A stretch of DNA of 15,227 nt. Source: Brevundimonas vancanneytii (GTDB lineage: Bacteria > Pseudomonadota > Alphaproteobacteria > Caulobacterales > Caulobacteraceae). Positions within the stretch are counted from its first letter, which is position 1. Each line of letters opens with the position of its first letter. Location of the stretch: assembly GCA_945874855.1 (NCBI GenBank), contig CAMCIP010000028.1:1-15227 (forward strand), in the 5' to 3' direction. Positions 7,858 through 15,057 of this stretch are shown here, piece after piece. The notes beneath the pieces were generated by a model. The model saw only the letters and a list, made by a program, of their open reading frames with translations. It had not been told where the DNA came from and did no database searches. A program made the position numbers and the translations under genes.

Positions 7858-10179
7858 ATGACCCAGCCGTCCGTCGCCGATCTGTCGCCCGCCGAAGCCG
7901 GGGCGGAACTGGCCCGCCTGACCGCAGAACTGGCCCGCCACGACGCCCTCTACCACGCCGAGGACGCGCCGGAGATCAGCGACGCCGACTATGACGCGCT
8001 CAAGCGCCGGGCCCTCGCCATCGAGGCGCGGTTCCCCGATCTGAGCACCCCCGACAGCCCCTCCCGGACCGTCGGCGCGCCGGCGTCGACACAGTTCGCC
8101 GAGGTCCGCCATGGCGTGCCCATGCTGTCGCTGGACAATGCCTTCTCCGCTGAAGAGGTCGCCGATTTCGAGGCCCGGGTGCGCCGCTTCCTGAAGCTGG
8201 CACCGGACGAGCCCGTGGCCTTCACCGTCGAGCCCAAGATCGACGGGCTGTCCGCCAGCCTGCGCTATGAGGAAGGCGTCCTGGTGCGCGGGGCCACGCG
8301 CGGCGACGGCAAGACGGGCGAGGACGTCACGGCCAACCTGCGGACCCTGGACGACGTTCCCCACCGCCTTTCCGGTGTCGGCTGGCCTGCGGTCGTCGAG
8401 GTGCGCGGCGAGGTCTATGCCCCCAACGCCGCCTTTGACGCCTTCAATGCGGCCGCTGAGGCGGCAGGCGGCCGGGCCTATGCCAATCCCCGCAACTTCG
8501 CTGCCGGGTCCCTGCGCCAGAAGGACCCGGCCGTCACCGCTGCCCGTCCCTTGCGCTTCTTCGCCTATGCCTGGGGCGAGGTCTCGGCGCCCTTCGCAGA
8601 CACCCAGGCGCAGGCGCTGGAGGCGCTGAAGGCGTGGGGCTTCGCGGTCAATCCGCGCTCGACCCGCGTCGAGGGGGCCCCTGCCCTGCTTGCGCTCTAC
8701 GACGGACTGCAGGCCGACCGAGCAGGGCTGGGCTATGACATAGACGGCGTGGTCTACAAGGTCGACCGGCTGGACTGGCAGGCGCGGCTGGGCTTCGTCG
8801 CCCGCACCCCGCGCTGGGCCGTTGCGCACAAATTCCCGGCCCAGCAGGCGACGACCGTGCTGGAGGGCATCGACATCCAGGTAGGCCGCACCGGCTCCCT
8901 GACCCCCGTGGCGCGTCTTCACCCCGTCACCGTCGGCGGCGTCGTGGTGCGCAACGCCACCCTGCACAACGAGGACGAGATTGCCCGCAAGGATGTGCGC
9001 ATCGGCGACACAGTCATCCTGCAACGCGCCGGCGACGTCATCCCCCAGATCGTCGCCGTGGTGCCCGACCGGCGTCCGACCGGGGCCGTGCCCTTCGAGT
9101 TTCCCCTCCACTGCCCGGTCTGCGGGTCAGAGGCGGTGCGCGAAGAAGGCGAGGCACGGCGGCGTTGCACGGGCGGGCTCATCTGTGCGGCCCAACTGGT
9201 CGAACGGCTGAAGCATTTCGTCGGACGCCGGGCCTTCGACATCGAAGGGTTGGGCGAGAAGCAGCTCATCGCCTTCACGGAGCGCGGCTGGATCACACAG
9301 CCCGCCGACATTTTCAGCCTGGCCCGCGACGCGGAGCGGCTGGACGCCCTGCGGGCAGAGGAGGGTTACGGCGAGACCAGCGTGGCCAACCTGGTCGCCG
9401 GCATCGACGCGCGGCGAACGATCGCTCTGGACCGCCTGATCTTCGCCCTCGGCATCCGCGAGATCGGCGAACAGACCTCGCTGTTGCTGGCCCGGCATTT
9501 CGGTGCCTGGGCGGCCTTCCACGCCGCCGCCCGGCAGGCCGCAGCGGGTATGCCCTCACCCGAATGGACCCGGCTGGCCGAGGGCCACGGCGTCTCGCCC
9601 CGGACGCTCGCGGTCATGGCAGCCGCTGAACTGACGCACGTCGACCCGTGGCCGGAGGCGCCGATCGACCAGAAGCTGGCCCTCGCCTTCCCCGGCGTGG
9701 CCGCCCCGGCGCGGCGGGGTCTGGCAGGCCTGGCTTCTGACTGGCCCGCGATCGTCGAATTGGCCCGCATCGCCCGCGAGGACGGCCCCGCGGCCACGCT
9801 TGGCGAGATCGCGGGCATCGCCGGAGTGGGGCCGGTGGCGGCGCGCGCCATCGCCGAGTTCTTCCACGAGCCGCACAACCGCGCGGTGGTCGAGGCCCTG
9901 ATCGCCCAGCTGGACAGGGTAGAGGACGCCGAACGTCCGAAGACCGACACCGCGGTGGCGGGCAAGACGGTGGTCTTCACCGGCGCCCTCGAACGTTTCA
10001 CCCGCGACGAGGCCAAGGCGCGGGCCGAGAGCCTCGGCGCCAAGGTGTCGGGCTCGGTGTCGAAGAAGACCGACTTCCTGGTCGCCGGCCCCGGCGCCGG
10101 ATCAAAGCTGGCCGAGGCGCAGAAGCTCGGCGTCAGGGTTCTGACAGAGGACGAGTGGTTGGTGCTGATCGCCGGTTAG
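7858..10179 (+). CDS. ligA: NAD-dependent DNA ligase
   Basis: Seals nicks in duplex DNA during replication and repair, using NAD+ as AMP donor. Domain Ia is at about 1-75, including the HDALYH and DADYDAL NMN-binding motifs. The adenylation domain has the nucleophile Lys127 in EPKIDG (125-130) and RGDGKTGEDVT (148-158). An OB fold follows, then a four-Cys zinc finger (Cys419, 422, 437, 443), helix-hairpin-helix repeats (about 455-670) and a C-terminal BRCT domain (about 700-773). At 773 residues it is about 100 longer than the E. coli enzyme; most of the excess is in the helix-hairpin-helix region (about 560-645). The open frame extends 50 codons upstream, but into the repeat element; the ATG at 7858 matches the family N-terminus. 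Its stop overlaps that of the convergent aldo/keto reductase. Confidence 0.98.
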   Translation: MTQPSVADLSPAEAGAELARLTAELARHDALYHAEDAPEISDADYDALKRRALAIEARFPDLSTPDSPSRTVGAPASTQFAEVRHGVPMLSLDNAFSAEEVADFEARVRRFLKLAPDEPVAFTVEPKIDGLSASLRYEEGVLVRGATRGDGKTGEDVTANLRTLDDVPHRLSGVGWPAVVEVRGEVYAPNAAFDAFNAAAEAAGGRAYANPRNFAAGSLRQKDPAVTAARPLRFFAYAWGEVSAPFADTQAQALEALKAWGFAVNPRSTRVEGAPALLALYDGLQADRAGLGYDIDGVVYKVDRLDWQARLGFVARTPRWAVAHKFPAQQATTVLEGIDIQVGRTGSLTPVARLHPVTVGGVVVRNATLHNEDEIARKDVRIGDTVILQRAGDVIPQIVAVVPDRRPTGAVPFEFPLHCPVCGSEAVREEGEARRRCTGGLICAAQLVERLKHFVGRRAFDIEGLGEKQLIAFTERGWITQPADIFSLARDAERLDALRAEEGYGETSVANLVAGIDARRTIALDRLIFALGIREIGEQTSLLLARHFGAWAAFHAAARQAAAGMPSPEWTRLAEGHGVSPRTLAVMAAAELTHVDPWPEAPIDQKLALAFPGVAAPARRGLAGLASDWPAIVELARIAREDGPAATLGEIAGIAGVGPVAARAIAEFFHEPHNRAVVEALIAQLDRVEDAERPKTDTAVAGKTVVFTGALERFTRDEAKARAESLGAKVSGSVSKKTDFLVAGPGAGSKLAEAQKLGVRVLTEDEWLVLIAG

Positions 10180-11165
10180 CGGTTCAGCGCCGCCATACCG
10201 GCCGGGGCATAGCGATGACCCGCCGCGGCTCCGCGCGGGAACACTGCCTCGATGCGCGCCAGGTCCTCGGCCGTGAGCGCAAGGTCGGCCGCGGCGGCAT
10301 TGTCCTCCAGCGTGGCGACACGGCGCGTGCCGGGGATGGGGACCAGATGTGGCCCCTGCGCCAGCACCCAGGCCAGGGCCAGCTGGGCGGCAGTGACGCC
10401 CCGGTCGGCGGCAATGGCCTTCACCGCCTCGACCAGGTCCATGTTCTTCTGGAAATTCTCGCCCAGGAAGCGGGGGTTGGAGCGGCGGAAGTCGTCTGGT
10501 GCGAGATCGTCGATCGACCGGATGTCCCCCGACAGAAAGCCGCGCCCCAGCGGGCTGTAGGGCACGAAGCCGATGCCAAGCTCGTCACAGACTCCGAACA
10601 GTTCGTCCTCCGGATCGCGGCTCCACAGGGAGTATTCCGTCTGCAGCGCCGTGATCGGGTGGACGGCATGCGCCCGACGAAGGGTCTCGGGCGCGGCCTC
10701 CGACAGGCCGAGAAATCGCACCTTTCCGGCCGTCACCAGCTCGGCCATCGCTCCCACCGTCTCCTCGATCGGCACGTTCGGATCAACGCGGTGCAGATAG
10801 TAGAGGTCGACGTGGTCCATCCCCAGCCGGGTCAGGCTGCCGTCGATAGCGCGGCGCACATTGGCCGGGCTGCCGTCGATCACCAGGCCTGTGCGGTCCG
10901 CATTCCAGCCGATGCCGAACTTGGTCGCCACGAAGGCCCGCTCGCGCCGGTCGGACAGCGCCCGGCCGATCTGGATCTCATTGGTATGGGGGCCATACAT
11001 TTCGGCCGTGTCGAAGAAGGTGACGCCCAGCTCCAGCGCGCGATGGATCACCGCCGTCGCCTGCGCCTCGTCCGACGCCTGACCATAGAAGGCGGCCATG
11101 CCCATACAGCCCAGGCCGACGGCCGAGACCTCCGGGCCGCGCGGCCCCAGCGTGCGCGTCTGCAT
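10176..11165 (-). CDS. Aldo/keto reductase
   Basis: NADPH-dependent oxidoreductase of the aldo/keto reductase superfamily, a cytosolic barrel enzyme; the natural substrate cannot be read from sequence. The 329-residue protein carries the catalytic tetrad Asp52 and Tyr57 (FDTAEMYG), Lys82 (ATKFG) and His125 (YYLHR). The C-terminal PIPGTRR motif is typical of the cofactor phosphate-binding loop. The overall pattern (GLGCMGMA near the N-terminus, YSPLGRGFLSG at 203-213) matches the YajO/pyridoxal reductase-like group. AGGAG lies seven bases before the ATG. It follows the DUF2272 gene on the same strand after a 72-base gap, so it may be last in that operon or have its own promoter. Its TAA overlaps the ligA TAG (TTAG). 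Confidence 0.94.
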   Translation of the reverse strand: MQTRTLGPRGPEVSAVGLGCMGMAAFYGQASDEAQATAVIHRALELGVTFFDTAEMYGPHTNEIQIGRALSDRRERAFVATKFGIGWNADRTGLVIDGSPANVRRAIDGSLTRLGMDHVDLYYLHRVDPNVPIEETVGAMAELVTAGKVRFLGLSEAAPETLRRAHAVHPITALQTEYSLWSRDPEDELFGVCDELGIGFVPYSPLGRGFLSGDIRSIDDLAPDDFRRSNPRFLGENFQKNMDLVEAVKAIAADRGVTAAQLALAWVLAQGPHLVPIPGTRRVATLEDNAAAADLALTAEDLARIEAVFPRGAAAGHRYAPAGMAALNR

Positions 11166-11220
11166 GCGCCGTCTCCTGAAATGTGAGGGAGCCGGCTTTG
11201 CGGCTGCGACGATCAGGTGG

Positions 11221-11238
11221 CGCCGGTCTGGCGTTTTT
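11221..11238 (+). terminator. Weak candidate intrinsic terminator, rightward strand, at the 5' side of the aldo/keto reductase gene
   Basis: On the rightward strand, CGCCG (11221-11225), loop GTC and TGGCG (11229-11233) form a short stem with one G:U pair, followed at once by TTTTT (11234-11238). No rightward gene lies nearby; the nearest upstream is ligA, which ends about 1 kb earlier opposite the aldo/keto reductase gene. If real, it would end ligA read-through before it runs into the DUF2272 gene. The stem is only five pairs, so this is tentative. Confidence 0.3.
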
Positions 11239-12227
11239 CAAGGGGCGCTCAGAGCCCATACCGTCGGCGTCCGGTCCAGCGCATCGCCGCTGACCGGATC
11301 GGACCGCAGGACCAGGTGGGCAAACAATGTGCGGGCTCCCGCCAGATCCGCCGCCCCCAGCGGCCTTGGCCATCCGTCTTGCGTGGGCGTCAGGGGGATC
11401 AGGGTCAGGGTAACGCCCTGGATGACGTTGCCCCCGATCACCGCGACCCTGTCGTCGAACACCCGGACCACCACATCGCAGTGCATGCCGGCATATTCGC
11501 CCAGGTCCGGTCGTCGGTCCGCGATGGTCTCATAGCGCCACGCGCCCCGGCTGTTGCACAGCAGGTCGCCCGGCAGCAGCGGGGCCTGTCCCGGATCACG
11601 GGCCTCATAGGCTGCCTGCGGTGCCCCGCCGTCCGCCGCCCGGATGGCCTGATCGACATAGACCCGATGCGAGATGTCCCGCCGGAACAGCTCCGGCTGA
11701 TCCAGGCCTGACTCGCACATCACCCAGCTGATGAAGGCGGCGGACCAGGGCTCGACCCAGTTCAGCTCGCCGTCGCCGTCGCGCCACTGCCGGTTCTGGC
11801 GCGCCAGGACGCCGGGTCCATCGGGCGTCGCGGACCAGTAGCCCGCCACGACCGCCCACGTCGCGCGGTCGCTCTCCCACCGCCCGATCCGGACCAGCGG
11901 CCGCGCCTGTCGGGGTTGGGACAATGGTGGATTGACGGCGTCGTCCACCACCCCCTCGGGCAGTCGCCGCGCCTGTAAGGCCCGCGCATCGACCGTCTGG
12001 AAGCCGAACACGCCCCACTCGCCCGCCGCCACATCGACGATCCGCTGGCGAACGCCAGCCAGCCCGCCGGGACGACACCTTGCCTCCGTGATCCGCATGG
12101 CCCCCGGCCGTCCCTCGACCCGGCTCTCCGGCGGGATCACGTCCAGTGCTTCCCGCGGCAGCCGCGCCACCTGCGCCTGCGCCGGCAGGGCGACAAGCGC
12201 CGCCAGCAGGATCAGAGCGGCGCGCAC
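11238..12227 (-). CDS. Secreted DUF2272-domain protein, CHAP/NlpC-like features
   Basis: A 329-residue protein with a Sec signal peptide (1-19, ending AQA-Q), so it is likely periplasmic or secreted. The C-terminal half looks like DUF2272 (about 110-310): EPWSAAFISWVM (159-170), SHRVYVDQAI (186-195), PGDLLC (219-224), HCDVVV (249-254) and VIGGN (263-267). The order of these motifs resembles CHAP/NlpC-type peptidoglycan hydrolases, with Ser162 where those have the nucleophile Cys, and His249 as the likely general base. Enzymatic activity is therefore uncertain. The start is GTG at 12227-12225, with GGAG six bases upstream; it overlaps the end of the aminopeptidase gene by 16 bases, indicating coupled translation. 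An alternative is a structural cell-wall-binding protein. Confidence 0.8.
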   Translation of the reverse strand: MRAALILLAALVALPAQAQVARLPREALDVIPPESRVEGRPGAMRITEARCRPGGLAGVRQRIVDVAAGEWGVFGFQTVDARALQARRLPEGVVDDAVNPPLSQPRQARPLVRIGRWESDRATWAVVAGYWSATPDGPGVLARQNRQWRDGDGELNWVEPWSAAFISWVMCESGLDQPELFRRDISHRVYVDQAIRAADGGAPQAAYEARDPGQAPLLPGDLLCNSRGAWRYETIADRRPDLGEYAGMHCDVVVRVFDDRVAVIGGNVIQGVTLTLIPLTPTQDGWPRPLGAADLAGARTLFAHLVLRSDPVSGDALDRTPTVWALSAP

Positions 12228-14023
12228 TGCCGCTCCAGCCAGGCCCGCACCCCGGCGTCCAAAAGCGGACCGACCTTGGCGAGGGTTTCGGCGTGATAGG
12301 CGTCGACATAGGCCCGTTCCCCGGCGGTCAGCAGGTCGACGTCGATCAGCCGTCGGTCCAGCGGGGCGAAGGTCAGCTGCTCGAAGCCGTGCATCGGCCG
12401 CTCCCCTCCCGGAACCGGTTCGGGCGGCGTCACCACCTGAAGGGTCTCGATGCGAATGCCCCAGTGGCCCTCACGGTAATAGCCGGGCTCGTTCGACAGG
12501 ATCATGCCGGTCAACAGCGGCTGGGAGTTGACCAGCTTGGCAATCCGCTGCGGCCCTTCGTGGACGCCCAGATAGCTGCCGACGCCGTGGCCGGTGCCAT
12601 GGTCATAGTCGAGGCCCGCCATCCACATCGGCAGGCGCGCAAGGGCATCCAGCTGATGCCCCGTCGTCCCTGCCGGGAAGCGCACGGTCGCCATGGCGAC
12701 ATGGCCCTTGAGGACAAGGGTGAACATCCGCCGCTGGTCCGCGTCAGGCTCGCCCACCGCCACTGTGCGCGTGACGTCCGTGGTGCCGTCCAGATACTGC
12801 CCCCCGCCGTCGACAAGCAGCAGCGAGCCTCGCTCCATGCGCCGGATCGTCCGCGTAACCGGCTTGTAGTGCGGCAGGGCTCCGTTGGGGCCCGCGCCCG
12901 CGATGGTGTCGAACGACAGGTCCTTCAGGGCCCCCGTCGCCTCGCGGAACCGCTCCAGCGCCTCGGCCACCTGGCGCTCGTCCGGCAACGTCTCCTGCGC
13001 CACGGTGTCGACCCAGTGCAGGAAGCGCGCGAGGGCGGCCCCGTCGCGAATATGGGCCTGTCGCGAGCCCTCGATCTCGACCGGATTCTTGCAGGCGCGC
13101 GGCAGGGCGCAGGGATCCATGGCCCGCACCACCGTGGCGCCCGCCGCCTCCAGCCGGTCGAACCACCAGGCCGAAGACTGGGCCGGATCGATCAGCACGC
13201 GCCGGCCCTTCAGTTCCGCCAGCGCCGCCTCGATCGTGTCGGGGCTTTGCAGCGTCACGTCCTCGCCCAGCCAGCCGGGCAGCTCATTGGTCACCTTGCG
13301 CGGATCGAGGAACAGCCGGGCCGTACCGTCGGCGTTCACAAGGGCCTGACCCAACGGAAGCGGGGTACGGATGACGTCGCCGCCGCGCACGTTGAACAGC
13401 CACGCGATCGAGGCCGGCGCGGTCAGCACCGCAACCTCGGCCCCCTTCTCCGCGATCGCCCGGCCGATACGCGCGCGCTTGGAGGCCGCGCCTTCCCCCG
13501 TATAGCGCTCCTCGTGCGGCACGACCGGCGCGGTCGGCTGGGCGGGGCGCGCGTCGCCCCAGGCCTGGTCCAGCGGATTGACGTCCACGGGCCTCAGCAC
13601 CGCGTCGGCTTTGGCCGCCGCCCGTTTCAGGGTCGCCAGCGCGTCCGGGCTGTGCAGGCGGGGATCATAGCCGATCACTGCCCCCCTCGGGGCGCGCTCC
13701 AGCCAGGCCGGCACCCCGCCCTCGACGAGGTCCAGGATCTCGAACTGCGCCGCGTCCACCTGGGCCCGCACCTGAACGGTGTAGCGGCCGTCGGCGAACA
13801 CCGCGGCGCGGTCCATCAGCACCACGCCGGCCCCGGCCGAGCCGGTGAAACCGGTCAGCCACGCCAGCCGGTCGTTGGCCTCCGGCAAATACTCGTTCTG
13901 GTGCTCATCCTCATGGGGCACCAACCAGCCGTCCAGGCCTTGCTCGGCCATGCGGGCGCGCACCAAAGGCAGGTGCTTTTCGCCGAAGGAAGGGTCGGTA
14001 GTTTCGTCGAAGGACTGGCGCAT
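12212..14023 (-). CDS. Xaa-Pro aminopeptidase, M24B family (three-domain APP1 type)
   Basis: Metallopeptidase removing the N-terminal residue from peptides with proline in second position; cytosolic, since no signal is seen. The 603-residue protein has the three-domain layout of human aminopeptidase P1: two creatinase-like N-terminal domains (about 15-155 and 165-310) and a pita-bread catalytic domain (about 315-540). The five metal ligands are Asp405, Asp416 (DGTTDVTRT), His479 (GHGVG), Glu512 (SNEPGYY) and Glu526 (IRIETL), at spacings almost identical to the human enzyme. A C-terminal extension (about 545-603) is also typical of this subgroup. The ATG at 14023-14021 has no Shine-Dalgarno, and a -10-like GCTATGTC is only six bases away, so the message may be leaderless. 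It lies 73 bases after prmA and overlaps the DUF2272 gene by 16 bases. Confidence 0.95.
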   Translation of the reverse strand: MRQSFDETTDPSFGEKHLPLVRARMAEQGLDGWLVPHEDEHQNEYLPEANDRLAWLTGFTGSAGAGVVLMDRAAVFADGRYTVQVRAQVDAAQFEILDLVEGGVPAWLERAPRGAVIGYDPRLHSPDALATLKRAAAKADAVLRPVDVNPLDQAWGDARPAQPTAPVVPHEERYTGEGAASKRARIGRAIAEKGAEVAVLTAPASIAWLFNVRGGDVIRTPLPLGQALVNADGTARLFLDPRKVTNELPGWLGEDVTLQSPDTIEAALAELKGRRVLIDPAQSSAWWFDRLEAAGATVVRAMDPCALPRACKNPVEIEGSRQAHIRDGAALARFLHWVDTVAQETLPDERQVAEALERFREATGALKDLSFDTIAGAGPNGALPHYKPVTRTIRRMERGSLLLVDGGGQYLDGTTDVTRTVAVGEPDADQRRMFTLVLKGHVAMATVRFPAGTTGHQLDALARLPMWMAGLDYDHGTGHGVGSYLGVHEGPQRIAKLVNSQPLLTGMILSNEPGYYREGHWGIRIETLQVVTPPEPVPGGERPMHGFEQLTFAPLDRRLIDVDLLTAGERAYVDAYHAETLAKVGPLLDAGVRAWLERQCAPL

Positions 14024-14029
14024 GTGGCC

Positions 14030-14037
14030 GACATAGC
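14030..14037 (-). promoter_or_regulatory. Candidate -10 element for a leaderless aminopeptidase message
   Basis: Leftward GCTATGTC matches seven of eight positions of the Caulobacter -10 GCTANAWC. It ends six bases before the ATG at 14023, so transcription would begin at or next to the start codon. A GTGACTT upstream could be a -35, but the spacer of about 19 bases is longer than the usual 10-14, so support is partial. Confidence 0.35.
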
Positions 14038-14082
14038 GCGCCTTGGCCCGGGCTAGAAGTCACGGCTCGGCCAGTTCGGTGC

Positions 14083-14095
14083 CGGGTCCGACCCG
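14083..14095. repeat. Perfect 13-base palindrome just after prmA
   Basis: CGGGTCCGACCCG is a perfect inverted repeat around one central base, one base beyond the prmA stop. In RNA it folds into a five-pair stem with a three-base loop. There is no T-run after it, so it is not a standard terminator; it could slow RNA decay at the prmA 3' end. Confidence 0.4.
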
Positions 14096-14096
14096 A

Positions 14097-14966
14097 TCAC
14101 CCCATGCGGCGCAGCACCAGGGCGCTCCAGGCGTCGCGGCGGATCCGCCGCTCCAGCACGAAGCCGCGCGACAGATAGGCCGCGGTCACCCGTCGCTCCT
14201 GCGTCCGCAGCAGGCCTGACAGGATGGCGACGCCCCCCAGGGTCAGCGCCTCCCTGATGTCCTGCGACAGCGCCACCAGCGGCGGGGCCAGGATGTTGGC
14301 GAACACCAGGTCATAGGGCCCCTGCTCGCGCACTCGCCGGTCGTTCAGGCCCGAGGCATGGACGAACCGCGCCCTGGCCCGGTTCAGGCCCGCGTTCTCA
14401 TTGGCGATCCGGACCGATGGCCCGTCAATGTCGGTGCCGATCGAAACGCGTGAACCGGTCCGCGCCGCCGCGATGGCCAGCACCCCGGTGCCGCATCCCA
14501 CGTCCAGAACCCGCTCGAACCGCTCCCCCTTCAGGAGGCCGTCGAACGCCAGAAGACAGCCCACTGTCGTGCCGTGGTGCCCCGTCCCGAAAGCAGCGCC
14601 CGCGTCGATCTTCAGCGCCACCCGATTGGGCGGCACCCGGCCCTGATCGTGGGCCCCGTAGACGAAGAACCGCCCCGCCTCGACCGGCGGCAGACCCGAC
14701 AGCGACATGGCCAGCCAGTCGGCGTCGGCCAGCTTTTCGACGGTGACCGTCAGGCCTTCATGCGCCCGCAGGGACGTAGCCACGCCCTCGGCCTCATCGC
14801 CTGTCGTCGGAAAGGCGTCGATGCGCCAGAGGCCGCGATCCTCATCCTCCTCAAGGATCGAATAGGTCGCCCCCTCCAGAGAGGGGTCCGCGTCGAGCGC
14901 TTCGGCGGCGGCTTCGGCGACCGCTCGGGGGCCACGGGCGATAATTTGGAAGGCGGACTCTGACAT
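14097..14966 (-). CDS. prmA: Ribosomal protein L11 methyltransferase
   Basis: SAM-dependent enzyme that trimethylates ribosomal protein L11. The 289-residue length is close to the E. coli protein (293). A divergent N-terminal substrate-recognition domain (about 1-85) is followed by the PrmA signature AFGTGHHGTT (125-134), SAM motif I VLDVGCGTG (153-161) and the motif ANILAPPL (223-230). The ATG at 14966-14964 has only a weak purine run (GAGAA) before it. An out-of-frame ATG 20 bases upstream opens a short frame that looks incidental. Probably the first gene of the leftward group followed by the aminopeptidase, DUF2272 and aldo/keto reductase genes. Divergent from the Lys/Ala/Pro-rich gene across 91 bases; I see no clear promoter pair there. 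Confidence 0.96.
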   Translation of the reverse strand: MSESAFQIIARGPRAVAEAAAEALDADPSLEGATYSILEEDEDRGLWRIDAFPTTGDEAEGVATSLRAHEGLTVTVEKLADADWLAMSLSGLPPVEAGRFFVYGAHDQGRVPPNRVALKIDAGAAFGTGHHGTTVGCLLAFDGLLKGERFERVLDVGCGTGVLAIAAARTGSRVSIGTDIDGPSVRIANENAGLNRARARFVHASGLNDRRVREQGPYDLVFANILAPPLVALSQDIREALTLGGVAILSGLLRTQERRVTAAYLSRGFVLERRIRRDAWSALVLRRMG

Positions 14967-15057
14967 TTCTCAAACGCCGTTATCATGCCGAATCGAAGAA
15001 GCGGCGGGCGCGGGGCCTGCCGCCGATCGCACCAGCATCCGAGGGGTAGCGGAGTTC

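Noticed and set aside
7556..7861. Short open frames on both strands through the repeat element before ligA
   Set aside because: Their sequence is the translated repeat (VSLV.. and TKDTKGPP-like runs) and GC-rich spacer; no ribosome-binding site or family likeness.
14967..15057. A shared divergent promoter with hairpin between prmA and the Lys/Ala/Pro-rich gene
   Set aside because: I could not find -35/-10 pairs at proper spacing on either strand; the CGGCGG/CCGCCG stem has a 12-base loop and could be chance in GC-rich DNA.
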